Part shown: piece by piece, positions 1 through 12,228 of the stretch
How positions within the stretch are numbered: position 1 is the stretch's first letter
How the letters are laid out: every line of letters begins with the position of its first letter
NCBI RefSeq assembly: GCF_932526225.1
Contig: NC_064041.1
Location: 13,639,451-13,703,450 of the forward strand
Reading direction: 5' to 3'
Origin: Nematostella vectensis
Taxonomy: Eukaryota > Cnidaria > Anthozoa > Actiniaria > Edwardsiidae
Length of the DNA: 64,000 bases
Made by a program: the position numbers and the translations under genes
Notes under the pieces: generated by a model
The model's input: the letters and a program-made list of their open reading frames with translations, nothing else
The model's database searches: none
What the model was told of the DNA's origin: nothing

Positions 1-269
1 TGGCCCATTCCATTTCAAAGTTTATGAGACGTGTTAAAGCTTGAAAGTCTACAAATTGCAAGATATTTATGGAACAACGTTTTGTTGTTTTTGTTAGATA
101 TTTAACTTTCTTCTATCCTCCCCCAATCCCTCAGTGCTTATAAAAATACAGAATGTTTTCATCTTTACTGTTGTTAATTGGGAATAATGGTATCTATTGT
201 AAAAAAAGGTTTCTCCTGATAGGGTGTGACCTACAAGTTAAGTTTGATTTCATACTGTAATATGAATAC

Positions 270-275
270 TTTATT
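270..275 (-). terminator. TMEM237 polyadenylation signal
   Basis: A canonical AATAAA lies on the minus strand about 170 bp past the TMEM237 stop at 443-445. It is the nearest clear signal downstream of that gene. Cleavage would be expected near 245-260. Confidence 0.5.
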
Positions 276-442
276 GCTATTCCACTCCAGACGACTTTTA
301 AGTAAAATACATGTACATTGAATTATATTAATATGATTTCTCTATTTTGTTTTTTAATTGAGTAAGACAATATGCCTAGCCTGTTATAGTAACATTCTGC
401 TGTGAGCTGAACACATCCAGGCGTCCTATTTTGCTTGAATGG

Positions 443-3400
443 TCACGCTGGGGTGTAGTGTTCTGCTACAGTGGGCCTGTAGTGGTTGCCTGTCTTATCA
501 TTGCCAAGGAGATTGCCTTCGTACAGATTTTCTGCAGAAAAAGAAAACAATTTAGAGCCATCTTCACAATGAAGCTGTTATTGTGAGCTCAGCTCGGAAA
601 AGAGCCTTCAGTAGTACCCTCTCGGATATCTGAATTGTCAACAAAACCTATTAAAACTGTGGCTGTGTTATGACGAGGGGGCAAGGTTGTTTAAGAAACT
701 GTCAAAATTGCCATGGCGGGGCGTGTCTCACCCCCCCCCCCCCCCCTACGTTTTACAGCACAAACTTTGAAATTGAATTGCATCAGGGATCAAAATATCC
801 TAAAATAGCAACCAAAGAAAATCAAAAGCCTATTCTCAACCATAAAAGAAAGCATCTTTTAACACAATATGCCACAGAGATAACAAACCATACTCACCTG
901 CTGTATAGTCCTTAGTTGGCTGAAGAGCCACAAGGACCCATCCAAGGGCAGCGCCCAAAACACGCATCAAGTTTATGATTCGCCACGTGTCTAGCAGGGA
1001 TGTTGTCTCTTTACTTCCCCTGAAATATGATAGCCCAGTGTGCCAATCAAGATTGTAAACATAAACAGAACCGGAAAAACCTTTAAACACCCCCTAAGGG
1101 ACAGCAGTTAGTTGAATTTTATACCCTAAGAAATAACAGAATCAGAAAAATCCTTTAGCACCCCCTAAGGGGTAGCAGTAGGTCCATAAAATAAAATGCA
1201 CTAGTTTTTAGCATATTTGTGACATTTGTAGTGGATTTAGTTTGAAAAAAAAAAAACTGTAGTAAACCCTTGCCCCCCCCCTTTCTTTTGTACACAGTTA
1301 TTCAAAAACACCAACACTTTGTTCGCCTCCTCTTGGCTATATATACCGTCTCAAACAATGCACAGATTTTGTATTGTTACAAAAAACATTTCAGAATCTA
1401 AAAGAGCCATGTCATATCGATTTCAATATGGCTGACCTTAACTGGATTCATAGCAGAAAGCGATGATGTGCACACTCTACATGTACTCTGCAAATGACGG
1501 ACTCACCACAGTTCAGGAGGATTGTTATGTAGACTGATCCTATCATCAATATTTGCCACACTGATGGAAAACACTAGAGCAAATAGATATGCTGCAACAA
1601 AACAGTCTCACAATTATCATTATGTATAATTTCTATTTGGTTTATTACAAGTATTGAAAGAAGGATATTTTGTTTTGCTAACACCCCACAAAAAGAAAGC
1701 CCTTTATTTAAACCAATTGTTTACTCTTTTCATTGAGCAATGTAAAAGACACAACTAATGTCCATAATACACCCTGCTACATCAGGGGCGACGGAAGGGG
1801 AGGGACAGGGGGGAGCCTTCACTTTTCTAAGCTGATCGTTCTTTTTAATATATGAACGTTTTTTTAAACCAACGAGTTTCAAGCGGTACATATGCAACCG
1901 TCAACAAATTAGTTGAACAGTTTAAAATCCCGAGCATACAAACCTAGGTTATTCCCGCGTTCTTATAAATAGCACTTAAAGATTTGGAACCACCACATAC
2001 CCCTCCCCCCTGAAACCACCAACCACCTCTCCCCCTGAAACCACTACCCACCCCTTCCCCCACTTTAGCCCCCCCCCCCCCCCCCACTTATTAGACTACT
2101 CCGCCGCCCCTGTACATCTACAGTAAACTGGAGCAAAGATTTGGGTCCACAGCAAAATTCAAATAATTGAAAGATTCTAACAAAAATTAATTGAAATGGA
2201 GGTTGGGTAACCACTCAATCAACCCTTGCAACTTCAACATATCTTTCATGCATATGACAGGGACGGTAAAGGTTATTTTCATGATCCATGAAAGGCCCTT
2301 TTTTGTTGTGAACCGTGAACAGGACAAATACCGTGATTGCTCCCTTCGCCGTGATTCGTGAATGTTGAAATTTGATCAGCGTGAATCATGATCTATGCTC
2401 TTTTAAAATCGTGAATCGTAATTGCCGAGTAAAGATTGATCCTTGTTGTCAGTTGATCATGAAACGCGATTTCCGATTTTTGAAACTCATGAAATGTGCA
2501 AGGACCTTCCTTATAGCCCCTGTGTCAAGTGTATGGTCTTGGAGTGGGAAAACAAAATGAATAAAGAAGAAATGGTTGAGAGTTAAGAGACAACAATTTA
2601 AATGATTTGTTGTCATTAACAGATAAATTTCTTTCCCTTTGTATATAAATAGACAATATGGAATAAGGAAATTGTAACTGTTTTGCTTACCACTTATGGA
2701 GAGTATTCTAGATGGTCGTGTGAGCAGGCCATGGAAAAATCCAGACCTTGGGTTGGCCATGTCATATCTAGAAAGGTACAACATATTTGTTTAATACAGT
2801 ATAACAACTCCCAGTGGGTACCAACCTAGGGCTACAATTTGAATAGAGAATTTTCACATTCATGTAGAAGTCCTTTTGAAACAATCCTGCAAATGCTTGT
2901 TTGAGTTCCCTGGGAACTTCGTGTGTAAAGCAAGGGGGGTGCTAATTTAAAGTTGAACACTTAAAGCACAGGGTTTGGTCACCCTTTCTGGGGTGGAGAC
3001 AGGGTACATGTTTATATAAAGGAAGTGCTTATTCCATATTTTGCATTTTAGGGGAGTACTATTTTGGGGCCCTATGGGAATATGGAAGCCAAAAACAAGC
3101 ACTTTTATTACAACAGTTATGCTAATGGGTTAACCCACATTGGGTTATAAGGATCTTACAGGGGTTTTTTAAGGCCCCAGTGGCCAGCGGAACCGCCAGC
3201 TATTTTCCATCGAGCGCTGGTTACTTTAAAAAAAAAAGGTTGATTTAAGTTTTATTTGTCCTAATAAAATAAAATAACTTCCATCCCCTACTTATCAATC
3301 TCCAGTGCCTACCCTGAAACTTTAATGAAACTCTTGATCTTAGGGTGTAATGTGAATGCCAATATTTTTCTCATTTTGTTGTGCTTTTCTAGCTGTTTTG

Positions 3401-6400
3401 TTTGCAGTGATTAGTATGTAACTTGTGTAGTGTCAATTTAACTAAAAATACACAGACATACATACAGACTAATGATGAAAACTCCATGTCTCTTATGTCT
3501 CTCACTTTCCTTTTATTGTTATTCTTTAAAAGTATTTAAAAATGATATTACTCTCCCATTTAGGCATCTTTTAGGGTCACTCCCGATAAAAACTTTGTGT
3601 CTCTTTAAGTCTCTTGCTTTCCTTTTATTGTTATTCATTAAAGTATTTAAAGCGGATATTACTCTCCCATTTAGGCATCTTCTAGGGTCACTCCCTGATG
3701 AGGAGAAGCATACATCTGGAAATATATCTGGAATAACCCATCCCCAAATGGCTACCTGATGATTGCATACACATCACTTCCTATTAAGTCTACCATATAA
3801 TGGTGTCCATAAAGTGTTACCACTCACCTATCGAATACTGAGACAGTACATAAGGCAAACAGCATGTAGTACAGGGACTGAACGGGCAAGGCCAGTTTTG
3901 AGTAATATGTCAGGAATACAGTGTCACCATGGGTGCTTAGGGAGTAGACAAAGATACATTGGCAAAGTGCAAAACCTGGTGAGAAAGGGATAATCAGAGA
4001 GAGATCTCAAGGGGATGGAAATTTAGACATTATAGGATCACAGTAAACTGTGGGAGTTATATATATCCTATATATACCCTATATACATTACATTGAGTAA
4101 CTTCACTTTTTCTGAATTAATGTTTTAAGTCAATTCCTTCCCTCCACTTTCTGACCGCTTGCAGCTAATCTCTTGCTTGCGTTTCAAATTTGAACATTTT
4201 ATTGGATCCAGAAATAATACAGAGGGAATTTTTCGCGGAGGTGTGAATTGGGAATATGGTCCAACAGCTGTTGGGAATAGAGCGTAATCAATCAAACCAA
4301 GCAATCAAAACCAGATAAACCATCCCCAAAGCTTGTGTCTCACTACATGTTATTCCCAAATGAGACAAGGATTTGGGGTTCGCCGAGGTCGCGCAACAAC
4401 GAATTTATCTGTAAGGGGAAAAAAACAAACCTTCAAACAGTCAACGCTTGCTTTGACTTAACTTTTGCTAAATCTACTAAAAAATGATGAAACCAAAAAG
4501 ACTTTAACTAAGTAACAGCAACATTTGAACATTTTTAATTCGCGGTTCTCCAGTGCACAATTGGCTCTCTGCCTCCAGTTTTGCGACCTCGAAACATCCC
4601 GTTATAAGAGTCATAGTTTCAAAAGAAGAGAATGTGCCAGTTTTGGATATTTTTTTCACGCCATTATACGCAAAATAGAAAACAGTGTGTGTAAGACTAA
4701 GGTTGCGGTTTTCTGTTATAAGTTGCGGGAAGCTCGAAGCAACATTCAATACAACTCAGGACAACGCTCAGGTAAACGTTCAGCAGGTCAACGCTCAAGG
4801 CAACGCTCAGGGCAACACTAAGGTCAATGCTCAGGGCAACGTTAGGCTAACGCTCAGGGCAACCCTCAATGCCTTAGGACGACGGCCAATGTTCAAGGCA
4901 ACGCTCAGTGCCTTAGGGCAATGTTCACATGTTTGTTATGCAAATGGGCACCAACTCCGTGCACATAGCCTGTTGTTGCCATTCTTCATTTGCTATTTCT
5001 TACTTCGTTTTTTTTTTTTATGGTGGAGGGGGGTATCGAAAATATGGAAGGAAGCGAAAAAATTGTTCCTCCTAAAGGGGGAGATATTTAATTTCTGCCC
5101 TAATTTTTTATCAAAATCCTGCACAGACTATTAAGTGCGACCTCTGATTCACCATCGAACACAAGGTACAAAAGGTATTTGTGTCGATACAAATAGACAA
5201 TTAGATTTGGCACGGCAGGAGAACAACATATGAATCGGGTCTTAGTTGTAGTGAGTTTTTTTAGCAAGTCTTAGAGACATTTCCGTAGGTTCCATAGGTT
5301 TCCGCCGGTTTCCGTAGGTTTCGTGAATTAGAGATGGTGCCAATAATATGCAGTACAGTATCTCTATAACATACCTGCTAATAGTCCATGACAAAACAAA
5401 GCAAATGACCGATATGCCCTGTGAACTGACTGAAATCAACAACAACAAAGAACATTACAATTTACTTGATCTACAAAATATTAACCAACTAGAGGAGGAC
5501 AATGGGGTAGAGAAGTTAACACAAAGAGTGTGCCATTTGTATTGAAGGATAACCAGACTTTGTGATGAGGAAGAGTCTGGTATGTACAGTAGCCTACACT
5601 AAAGGCTTTATTTCCTTTAGTAGAGAAATCTAATGTGGGCCATGCCATGGATGCCGTAGTAGATCACTTATAAAATGCTTATTCTGCCTGCCTACTGCAT
5701 ACTCTTGCAGACTCACCACAGCAAACTCTGCAGTTGTCTGCTCATGACCCAAGTTTACGGGTGACGCATCTTTTCTCTCACTGTCTAGCTGTGTCATTCT
5801 AGCTTTTCTTTCACTCCGAAAACCATGACCATCTGGAAAATGACACTGTTACAAGGGTGATGACAAAAAATATAAACAGCAGATTCTAAGTCATCATTAT
5901 TACATCCATGCCATAAAACCATTATTTTCTTTTACAAAAAAAAAAACAGTCTTATAATACATGTAAATTATGCTGTCAATGTCTTTCTGGCTTTGGTGTA
6001 GGACCCCATAAACCAAACATTAATACTAAAATACAAGAACATTGCCAGGATAACTCACTAAAGTCTGTGTTACTAGGTTTGATCATTTGTAGGGTGACAA
6101 GAACAAAATACTGTAATAATGTAAGCTTCCTAATAGTCCTAAAATGACATATGATAATAATACAACCCAGTCTTGAAAATACTGATTTTAGTATAGGCTT
6201 TCAAAGTAAGTGTAACATACACCATACAGTATCACCATTAACATCCAATGGCCATCAAACAAAACTTCAGCCATAACACCAGCTAAACTCAGTACCATCA
6301 TCATCATGCCCACCTCTGTTCTGAATAAACACAATATCTAATGGCTGGCTGGGAAGGGTCTGTGCGATGCTTGGGTTTGGGGGCGGGGCAGCCAGTGATG

Positions 6401-9400
6401 AGTCCGCCACAACTAGATCCTCTTTGTCAACCTTGTAGTAGTCTACCATGGAGACTAGAAAAGGGGGTAACCATCATGAATAAAATGATCAATTTTTATG
6501 TACTCCATTGGATTGTTTTCTTTTCTAATTTTTGTTAAGGTTAATTTCTTGCATTCACATACCTTCCCCATCAAGATCTGCATTGTAGTTTTCTTCTTCT
6601 CCAGATGTTGCCTGATTTTGCTGCCTAAAGAATAATCCAAAACGATAAAAACAGAAGAAAAAGTACATATTGCTCTGCCACACCAAACTGTAATAAAGCT
6701 TAAGGGATGCTTGGAGCCTAGATGACAAAACACAGAGCTTTGAGTGAAAACAATAGATACAAACATCTTTCATATGTCATTTGAAAAGCTTTTATATAAA
6801 TGGAGAACTAGATAATATTATTAATAATATTATTATACAACTTCTTTAAGCCAATTGCTTTCCTTTAAACCCCAAATGTGTCTGAAGTATTTAGCAGATC
6901 TTTACTTTTTACACAGATATCCAAAGTAACCACATCCAATTACCAATTTCCCAGTTTCAAGTTTTTTTTTCTTTGTTCGGATTCGAAATAAGTGTATTGA
7001 ATAAATTTTTCAGGTAACACAACTCCAAAGGGCATAAAATGCTGCCCACTCAAAATTTCTCCACAGCGAAACATGGATTCATTCCTGAATACAGTACCTA
7101 GACTAGCATTTTGAGAAATTTTATAATCATAGGTAATTAGCAAATACTGCAAGGAATAGTCTACTGTAGCTTCAAGCAGTGTACATACTAAGTACCAGTT
7201 TTCATGTTAGCATACCTATTTGTTTTTCTTGACTTATGTGTAGGTAAAGTACTTAGTGAAGTACCAGTTTATATGTTACCATATCTATTTGCTTTTCTTG
7301 ACTTATGTGTATGTACTTAGTGTAGTACCAGTTTTCATTTTACCATATGTATTTGCTTTTCTTGACTTATTTGTATGTAAAGTATTTAGTGCAGTACCAG
7401 TTATCATGTTAGCATACCTATTTGCTTTTCTTGACTTATGTGTACGTAAACTACTTAGTGTAGTACCAGTTATCATGTTAGCATACCTATTTGCTTTTCT
7501 TGACTTATGTGTACGTAAAGTACTTAGTGAAGTACCAGTTTATGTTAGCATACCTATTTGCTTTTCTTGACTTATGCGTAAGTAAAGTACTTAGTGTAGT
7601 ACCAGTTTTCATGTTAGCATACCTATTTGCTTTTCTTGACTTATGCGTAAGTAAAGTACTTAGTGTAGTACCAGTTTTCATGTTAGCATACCTATTTGCT
7701 TTTCTTGGCTTATGTGTAGGTAAAGTACTTAGTGTAGTACCAGTTTTCATGTTACCATACCTATTTGCCTTTCTTGACTTATGCTTGTGAGGCTTGGGTC
7801 TCTTTAAAGGCTCTCCATCAACCATGTATTCTTCTACTTCCTCTCCATCCATGAAGTCTCGAGATCCTAAAAAGGGGTCATAAAAGAGTGTTATATACTT
7901 TCCTTATATCATACAACAATATAGCTGGCCTGACTCAGACTTGCTTCAGGCTAGAGGTATAAGTAGCGAGGATACCAGAGGGATAAGTAGTGAGGATACC
8001 AGAGAGACAAGTGGCGAGGATACCAGAGGGATAAGTAGCGAGGATACCAGAGGGACAAGTAGCGAGGATACCAGAGGGATAAGTAGCGAGGATACCAGAG
8101 GATTAAGTAGCGAGGATACCAGAGGGATAAGTAGCAAGGATACCAGAGGGATAAGTAGCGAGGATACCAGAGGATTAAGTAGCAAGGATACCAGAGAGAT
8201 AAGTAGCGAGGATACCAGAGGGATAAGTAGTGAGGATACCAGAGGGATAAGTAGCGAGGATACCAGAGGTACCAGAGAGAACACCAGCTGTATCATTTAA
8301 TCATTTTAAAGGGAATTACACTTAATAGAGCAGTGATATCTTGGGAAGTGTTGCTGGTTTAGTGCTGCAGCTTTTAAGGCTGTATAATGCCTGACAACAA
8401 CAATATCATGGGACAAACATATATGGCTATGTGCACGATGATGATACTCAGCGGCGGATAAGTGAGCCTACTCGAAAAAATTAACGTATATTTTGCTGAA
8501 TATTGCTCTTCACTATGAAATAATTAGCTCCAAGGGTGTTATAATGTTTAATGTTTACAAGGAAAAGGAATTGAGCTTAAACATATACAAAGCAAGAGTA
8601 AGACATTGCATTTTGTTGGCCTAATTCTGATTATGACGCGAAAATGGCGTAACATTTGCAAAGGGTCAAAACAAACCTGCGCTTCATGGAGAACGTTACA
8701 TGTTTCTAAAATCAACATTAGTTGCTCTTTCCATTGTTGTGTTACCCATTGATGTAGGATGATCGATAAGGGAGTAATTGAACGATGAATGCGTAACGAC
8801 AACATGTCCCCCCGCAAGAGCACTCAAAGTTTGGATGTCAATATCGTCTATATTAAAACTTGTTAACGTCAAGACTTAACAGCCCAGGGATTCAACATGA
8901 GATGATACATCCAAATCCGCTTAAATTTCATTCTTAAAGCAACAATTTGTGTATATAATATGCAACATTTTCGGGAGAGAACGCTGTGTCCCCCTTATTC
9001 TGAGATCTTGTAAACAGCATGGCTATGACACGGCATCTCGAATGATGTAAGCGCACAAAGTAACACACATTAAGCCCTATATTATACCCGCATCCGTGTT
9101 CAAGCGCATAAGAGACCGGGGAAAAGTTGAACGAAAATATTTATATCCGGTCGGATACCGCATCTTACCCGGTCAAACTCAGTTTCGAATAATCTAAGCG
9201 CACTAACCAACACACATCAAGCCTATTCTACCCGCATCCGTGTGGTTATTGTGAAGCGTGTTTGGCAGGAGACAACGAAAACTGTAGCAACTCTGATTAT
9301 GTAGATGCATGGGAGACTCGTGATCTAGAGCACGATAATTCTGCTGAGCGCACAACAACTACACTCTCTGAACGGCCGACAAGATTGAAACGCTAATCTT

Positions 9401-11567
9401 TCTCAAAGCGGGATAGCGTGATCGCGGTTGCTTCCGGTGACCCAGGTGAAGAATACTAATTGTTAAAAGTTACCGGTGATGGCCCCGAAGTTTTAAAAGA
9501 GGAAAAGAACAATCCATATTCCAGCACGGGGATAGCAGTTGAAAGTAGCATACGACGTTTGTTACTTATCTTCCAATGAACAATATATTTTTCGTTGATA
9601 ATACAGAAACTGTAAGGGTAAATGTAAATTCAAGTATCGGGGATTTATACGTTAGTTGTGAAGAATTGCTGGAACGTGTTTTGGCTTTTCTGAACTCTGA
9701 GAACGTAGTTTTAATTTCTTTTTTCGCTTATATAAACAAGCTGGATTTCTCACTTTAAAAACGATTTTTGACAGCTTACTGTCAAATAATAATTAGAAAA
9801 ATATTTTGGGCTGCATTGTGTTATCTCTCTAAAAGCCTTCGAAGTTTTATTGCACACTTTTGGTATGTGAGCGCTTCCTTCGCTATGAAATACCATGCAC
9901 TTGAATTAACCCTTTTGGTGATTGATATACGTAACATCCATTTCGTGTATTCCGTAATCGTCTATAATCTAAAACTCCCGCAACCATTTTGACACTGAGT
10001 AAACTTATTTTACTTGTACTATTTTTCTTGATGGCAAATTCAATGGTTGTGTTCTCGAGCCCTTGTGATTCTTCTTGTCCTCTATTTAATGAATATCGAG
10101 AAACGGTTGGATCGTATGCTAACTCAACATCGTTCGAAACACACGATCTGTAGACGGCCGGACCGTGCACGGACTTGTTTAGAGCGTGCACGCACCGATT
10201 TATTAAGAAGGGTTGGGCCGTGCACGGTTTTGATTTAAGGTTTGGAAGAAGCGTGCACAAATCTAAAACAAACCGTGCATGGTACTTCGGTTGAAATACG
10301 AGAACCGTGCTCGGACCGGGTACCCGCTTCAAACCCGGTCCATAGTGCGCTTCAATACGCATGTTACACGGTTGGGTACCAACATCGTGCACATAGCCAT
10401 ATATACCAATCAATGAAATGCCATCCACAAATAAAGGCAAGGCTTGGAGAAGGAAAATCATGCTTCCATGTCCTTTTTCTGCACATGCTGATGTCACACA
10501 TTAAGCATCCATCTCCATCAACTAATTTATGCGATTATCTTAAATACAATCACTACAATATTGCTAATATGTAACTCAAACCTCAACTATGGATGGTTAT
10601 TTTGATGTTTAAATTAGAAGACTGTTTTATTTTGAAATGTGAAAATAAACAAAGGAGTGACTGATTACAATTTTTCAAGTCAACACAACAACAAACTTAC
10701 TAATAAAACCTTTCATTATATGTTAACCACTCTCACCATGTGCTCGACGTCTCCTGTTTCGCCGTCGCGTAGGGCTCATATTCTCTCCATCCATCTCATC
10801 TGGTCCATCTAACCGGTTTATGACCTCTGCACTTGCAGACCTGCGAGCATGGCGGGGCCCTGGAGGGGGGCGTTTGTGCCTCTTTTTTTCAGGAAGCTGT
10901 AGGGAGTGCATCTGTGTGGAAGGATCACCATTGAAGAACTCACCTAGATAAAGCATATAAAACAGTTCTTATTAAGATTTTAAAATTTACTAAGGATAAG
11001 CTATGATTCATAGAAACCAATTCCAACATTGCAGAAAATTTACATTGTGACTCCCATATGGAAAAAAATCTCATTGATGAGAACCAGTTACGCTGGAAAG
11101 TATGTAACCATCCTCCACCCAGTATCACTGGGTCACTGTCTTCAAATGTGTTCAATCATTTAAGTGGTTTATACACACGCAACCTGTTATGACTCACCAC
11201 AACATAATCATTTAAACGGGAAATAATTAGGATCTCAATTTCTAAGATATCTTTTAGTCTGTGATAACCTAACCTTACCGTTATCGTTCCTAGATGCTCT
11301 GTGTTTTGTTCTTCTAGTACGATCACGACTTCGCGACGTTCTTCCTTCGTGGCCTAGACTACCATCTTCAGGAGAAGCATTGGATCTCTCCCCTTCTGCC
11401 ATTTCATGCAAAGGGACCCTATCTTGCAGTGAGCTCGGTGACTCCAAGCTCTCGTTTGCTTCGTCGAAATCCCGAGACATCCGTTTCTTGCGTCGCCGGC
11501 TTCGTTCTCTTGGTGGAAGGCCTGTTGTAGCAGGACCAGCCAGAGCGATCGGTCCTTCGCGATCCAT
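443..11567 (-). CDS. TMEM237: TMEM237 orthologue, ciliary transition-zone tetraspan protein (12 exons)
   Basis: Coding exons, in transcript order: 11279-11567, 10737-10943, 7761-7866, 6563-6624, 6314-6454, 5717-5832, 5375-5429, 3828-3975, 2691-2767, 1507-1591, 898-1019, 443-531. All junctions are GT-AG and the phases join without a break into 499 codons including the stop. Residues 1-300 are basic and low-complexity, with runs such as RSRRRKKR and RRRNRRRR. The C-terminal third has four hydrophobic segments, near residues 314-338, 355-373, 400-416 and 441-462. Family resemblance is clear in VHRAYRSFALFCHGLLAG, in a segment of the type PVQSLYYMLFALCTVSVFDR, and in DRISLHNNPPELW. TMEM237 is a membrane protein of the ciliary transition zone, linked to Joubert syndrome in humans; function here is by homology. 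The start is the first ATG of the open exon and lies 661 bp from the divergent TOP3B start. Exon 3 is odd: its donor lies inside a 69-bp tandem array. Confidence 0.9.
532..897 (-). other. TMEM237 last intron
   Basis: A 366-bp GT-AG intron separating the exon that ends TM4 from the short terminal exon. It holds a 17-C homopolymer near 730-746 and nothing else recognisable. Confidence 0.6.
1075..1185. repeat. Two diverged copies of a CCCCTAAGG/TAGCAG repeat
   Basis: Two units of about 60 bp share a core like GGAAAAACCTTTAAACACC followed by CCCTAAGG and TAGCAG. Related units recur at 39120-39290 inside a transposable element, so this is probably a dispersed repeat family rather than a local duplication. 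Confidence 0.5.
3480..3700. repeat. Tandem duplication, two units of about 110 bp, in a TMEM237 intron
   Basis: Two adjacent copies share CTTTCCTTTTATTGTTATTC, then GTATTTAAA, then ATTACTCTCCCATTTAGGC and AGGGTCACTCCC. They make a short open frame on the plus strand that has no other coding support. Confidence 0.7.
4745..4925. repeat. 12-bp tandem repeat (CAACGCTCAGGG type)
   Basis: About a dozen imperfect units of CAACGCTCAGGG lie in the intron between TMEM237 exons 7 and 8. The period divisible by three keeps a plus-strand frame open, which I take as a by-product. Confidence 0.7.
7195..7768. repeat. 69-bp minisatellite built from the TMEM237 exon 3/intron 3 junction
   Basis: About nine copies of a 69-bp unit. 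Read on the minus strand, each copy holds the last 23-26 bases of exon 3 (ending AAAGCAAATAG) followed by the donor GTATG and the start of the intron. The donor sequence is therefore repeated at roughly 69-bp steps. Several copies near 7212, 7417, 7483, 7549, 7618 and 7687 keep AG|GTATG; those near 7276 and 7344 are altered. Because 69 is 23 codons and the nearest copies lack stops, use of a more distal donor would add whole 23-residue repeats to TMEM237. Confidence 0.85.
7955..8272. repeat. 24-bp minisatellite (about 13 copies)
   Basis: Units of GATAAGTAGCGAGGATACCA plus AGAG repeat with few substitutions in TMEM237 intron 2, about 90 bp from exon 3. Both strands stay open because 24 is divisible by three. 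There is no sign of real coding use. Confidence 0.9.
8280..10736. other. TMEM237 intron 2, remainder
   Basis: Intron sequence with no exon I can support. It includes the direct repeat at 9046-9245 and a cluster of GTGCAC-centred motifs at 10150-10395. A 204-codon minus-strand open frame at 9883-10497 overlaps that cluster and resembles no family I know. Confidence 0.5.
9046..9245. repeat. Direct repeat pair in TMEM237 intron 2
   Basis: Two segments of about 50 bp (9049-9105 and 9194-9243) share TAAGCGCAC, AACACACAT, AAGCC and CCCGCATCCGTGT, about 140 bp apart. This looks like a partial repeat or an old tandem duplication. Confidence 0.6.
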
Positions 11568-12228
11568 TTTCTCTCAAGGAAAAAACGTAATCGATGTAGA
11601 GATGCTACAGGTCGTATAGCTCTTGTTGTATCAATATAAGAGCTAGAGCCTTGTTTTTTTAACGCAATCAAACGTGTTTAGATAGGTTGTTTCGGTAAAC
11701 AACGAACGGCGAAGTTTGAAGTTTGAAGCATTTGATATGGAACAGTTGGGCATGCGCAAAATATTAACCCGCTGACCGCCTTCTCTAAAACAATCCCGTT
11801 CCCAGGCCAGCGGCAAGGTACGTGGGCATTGAGGGCGAGATTGAAAAAAAAGTCAAAAGAAATGAGAGTTGATTTTAGTTTCCTATGGTTGATGTTATTC
11901 CATTTTATATCAGTAGATGATTTGTTAACGTAGCAGAGAAGGTGCGGTGTTGGGTGTGGGGGGGCTAAAAATGTAAAATAAGAAAAATCAGGCTAACAGG
12001 CTAAATGAGGTGCTGTTGCCTTTTTTTTCTTTCCAAGCGAAAATAAATTCGTGTTCCGCGGAATTAACGCGTGGTATGGGGGTATGCCTGGTATGGGGTA
12101 GGGAGTAGGGGGGTGGGGTGTGTGTGTTTGTCTACCAGTAGCCGCTGACCATTGCCACGTTCCAAAGCCTTCGAGACAAAGAGATTGCATTCCCTCACAC
12201 ACAGTGTTCAAAACTCGTTACATTCGCA
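11568..12228. promoter_or_regulatory. Divergent promoter region, TMEM237/TOP3B
   Basis: The 661 bp between two head-to-head start codons must hold the 5' UTRs and promoters of both genes. I see no clear TATA box. Two GT-rich stretches (around 11940-11965 and 12075-12130) lie on the TOP3B side. The promoter role is inferred from position only. Confidence 0.45.

Noticed and set aside
3690..3720. CTGATGAGGAGAAGC as a second hammerhead core
   Set aside because: The stem II hairpin and GAAA are not placed correctly and no stem I pairing is present.
4685..5134. 149-codon plus-strand frame rich in Asn/Gln/Ala
   Set aside because: Driven by the 12-bp CAACGCTCAGGG repeat; no homology and no splice context.
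7941..8300. 119- and 116-codon frames on opposite strands
   Set aside because: Both are readings of the 24-bp minisatellite in an intron; neither has a non-repeat portion.
9883..10497. 204-codon minus-strand frame in TMEM237 intron 2
   Set aside because: No family resemblance, it overlaps the GTGCAC repeat cluster, and it lies in a spliced intron of the gene on the same strand.
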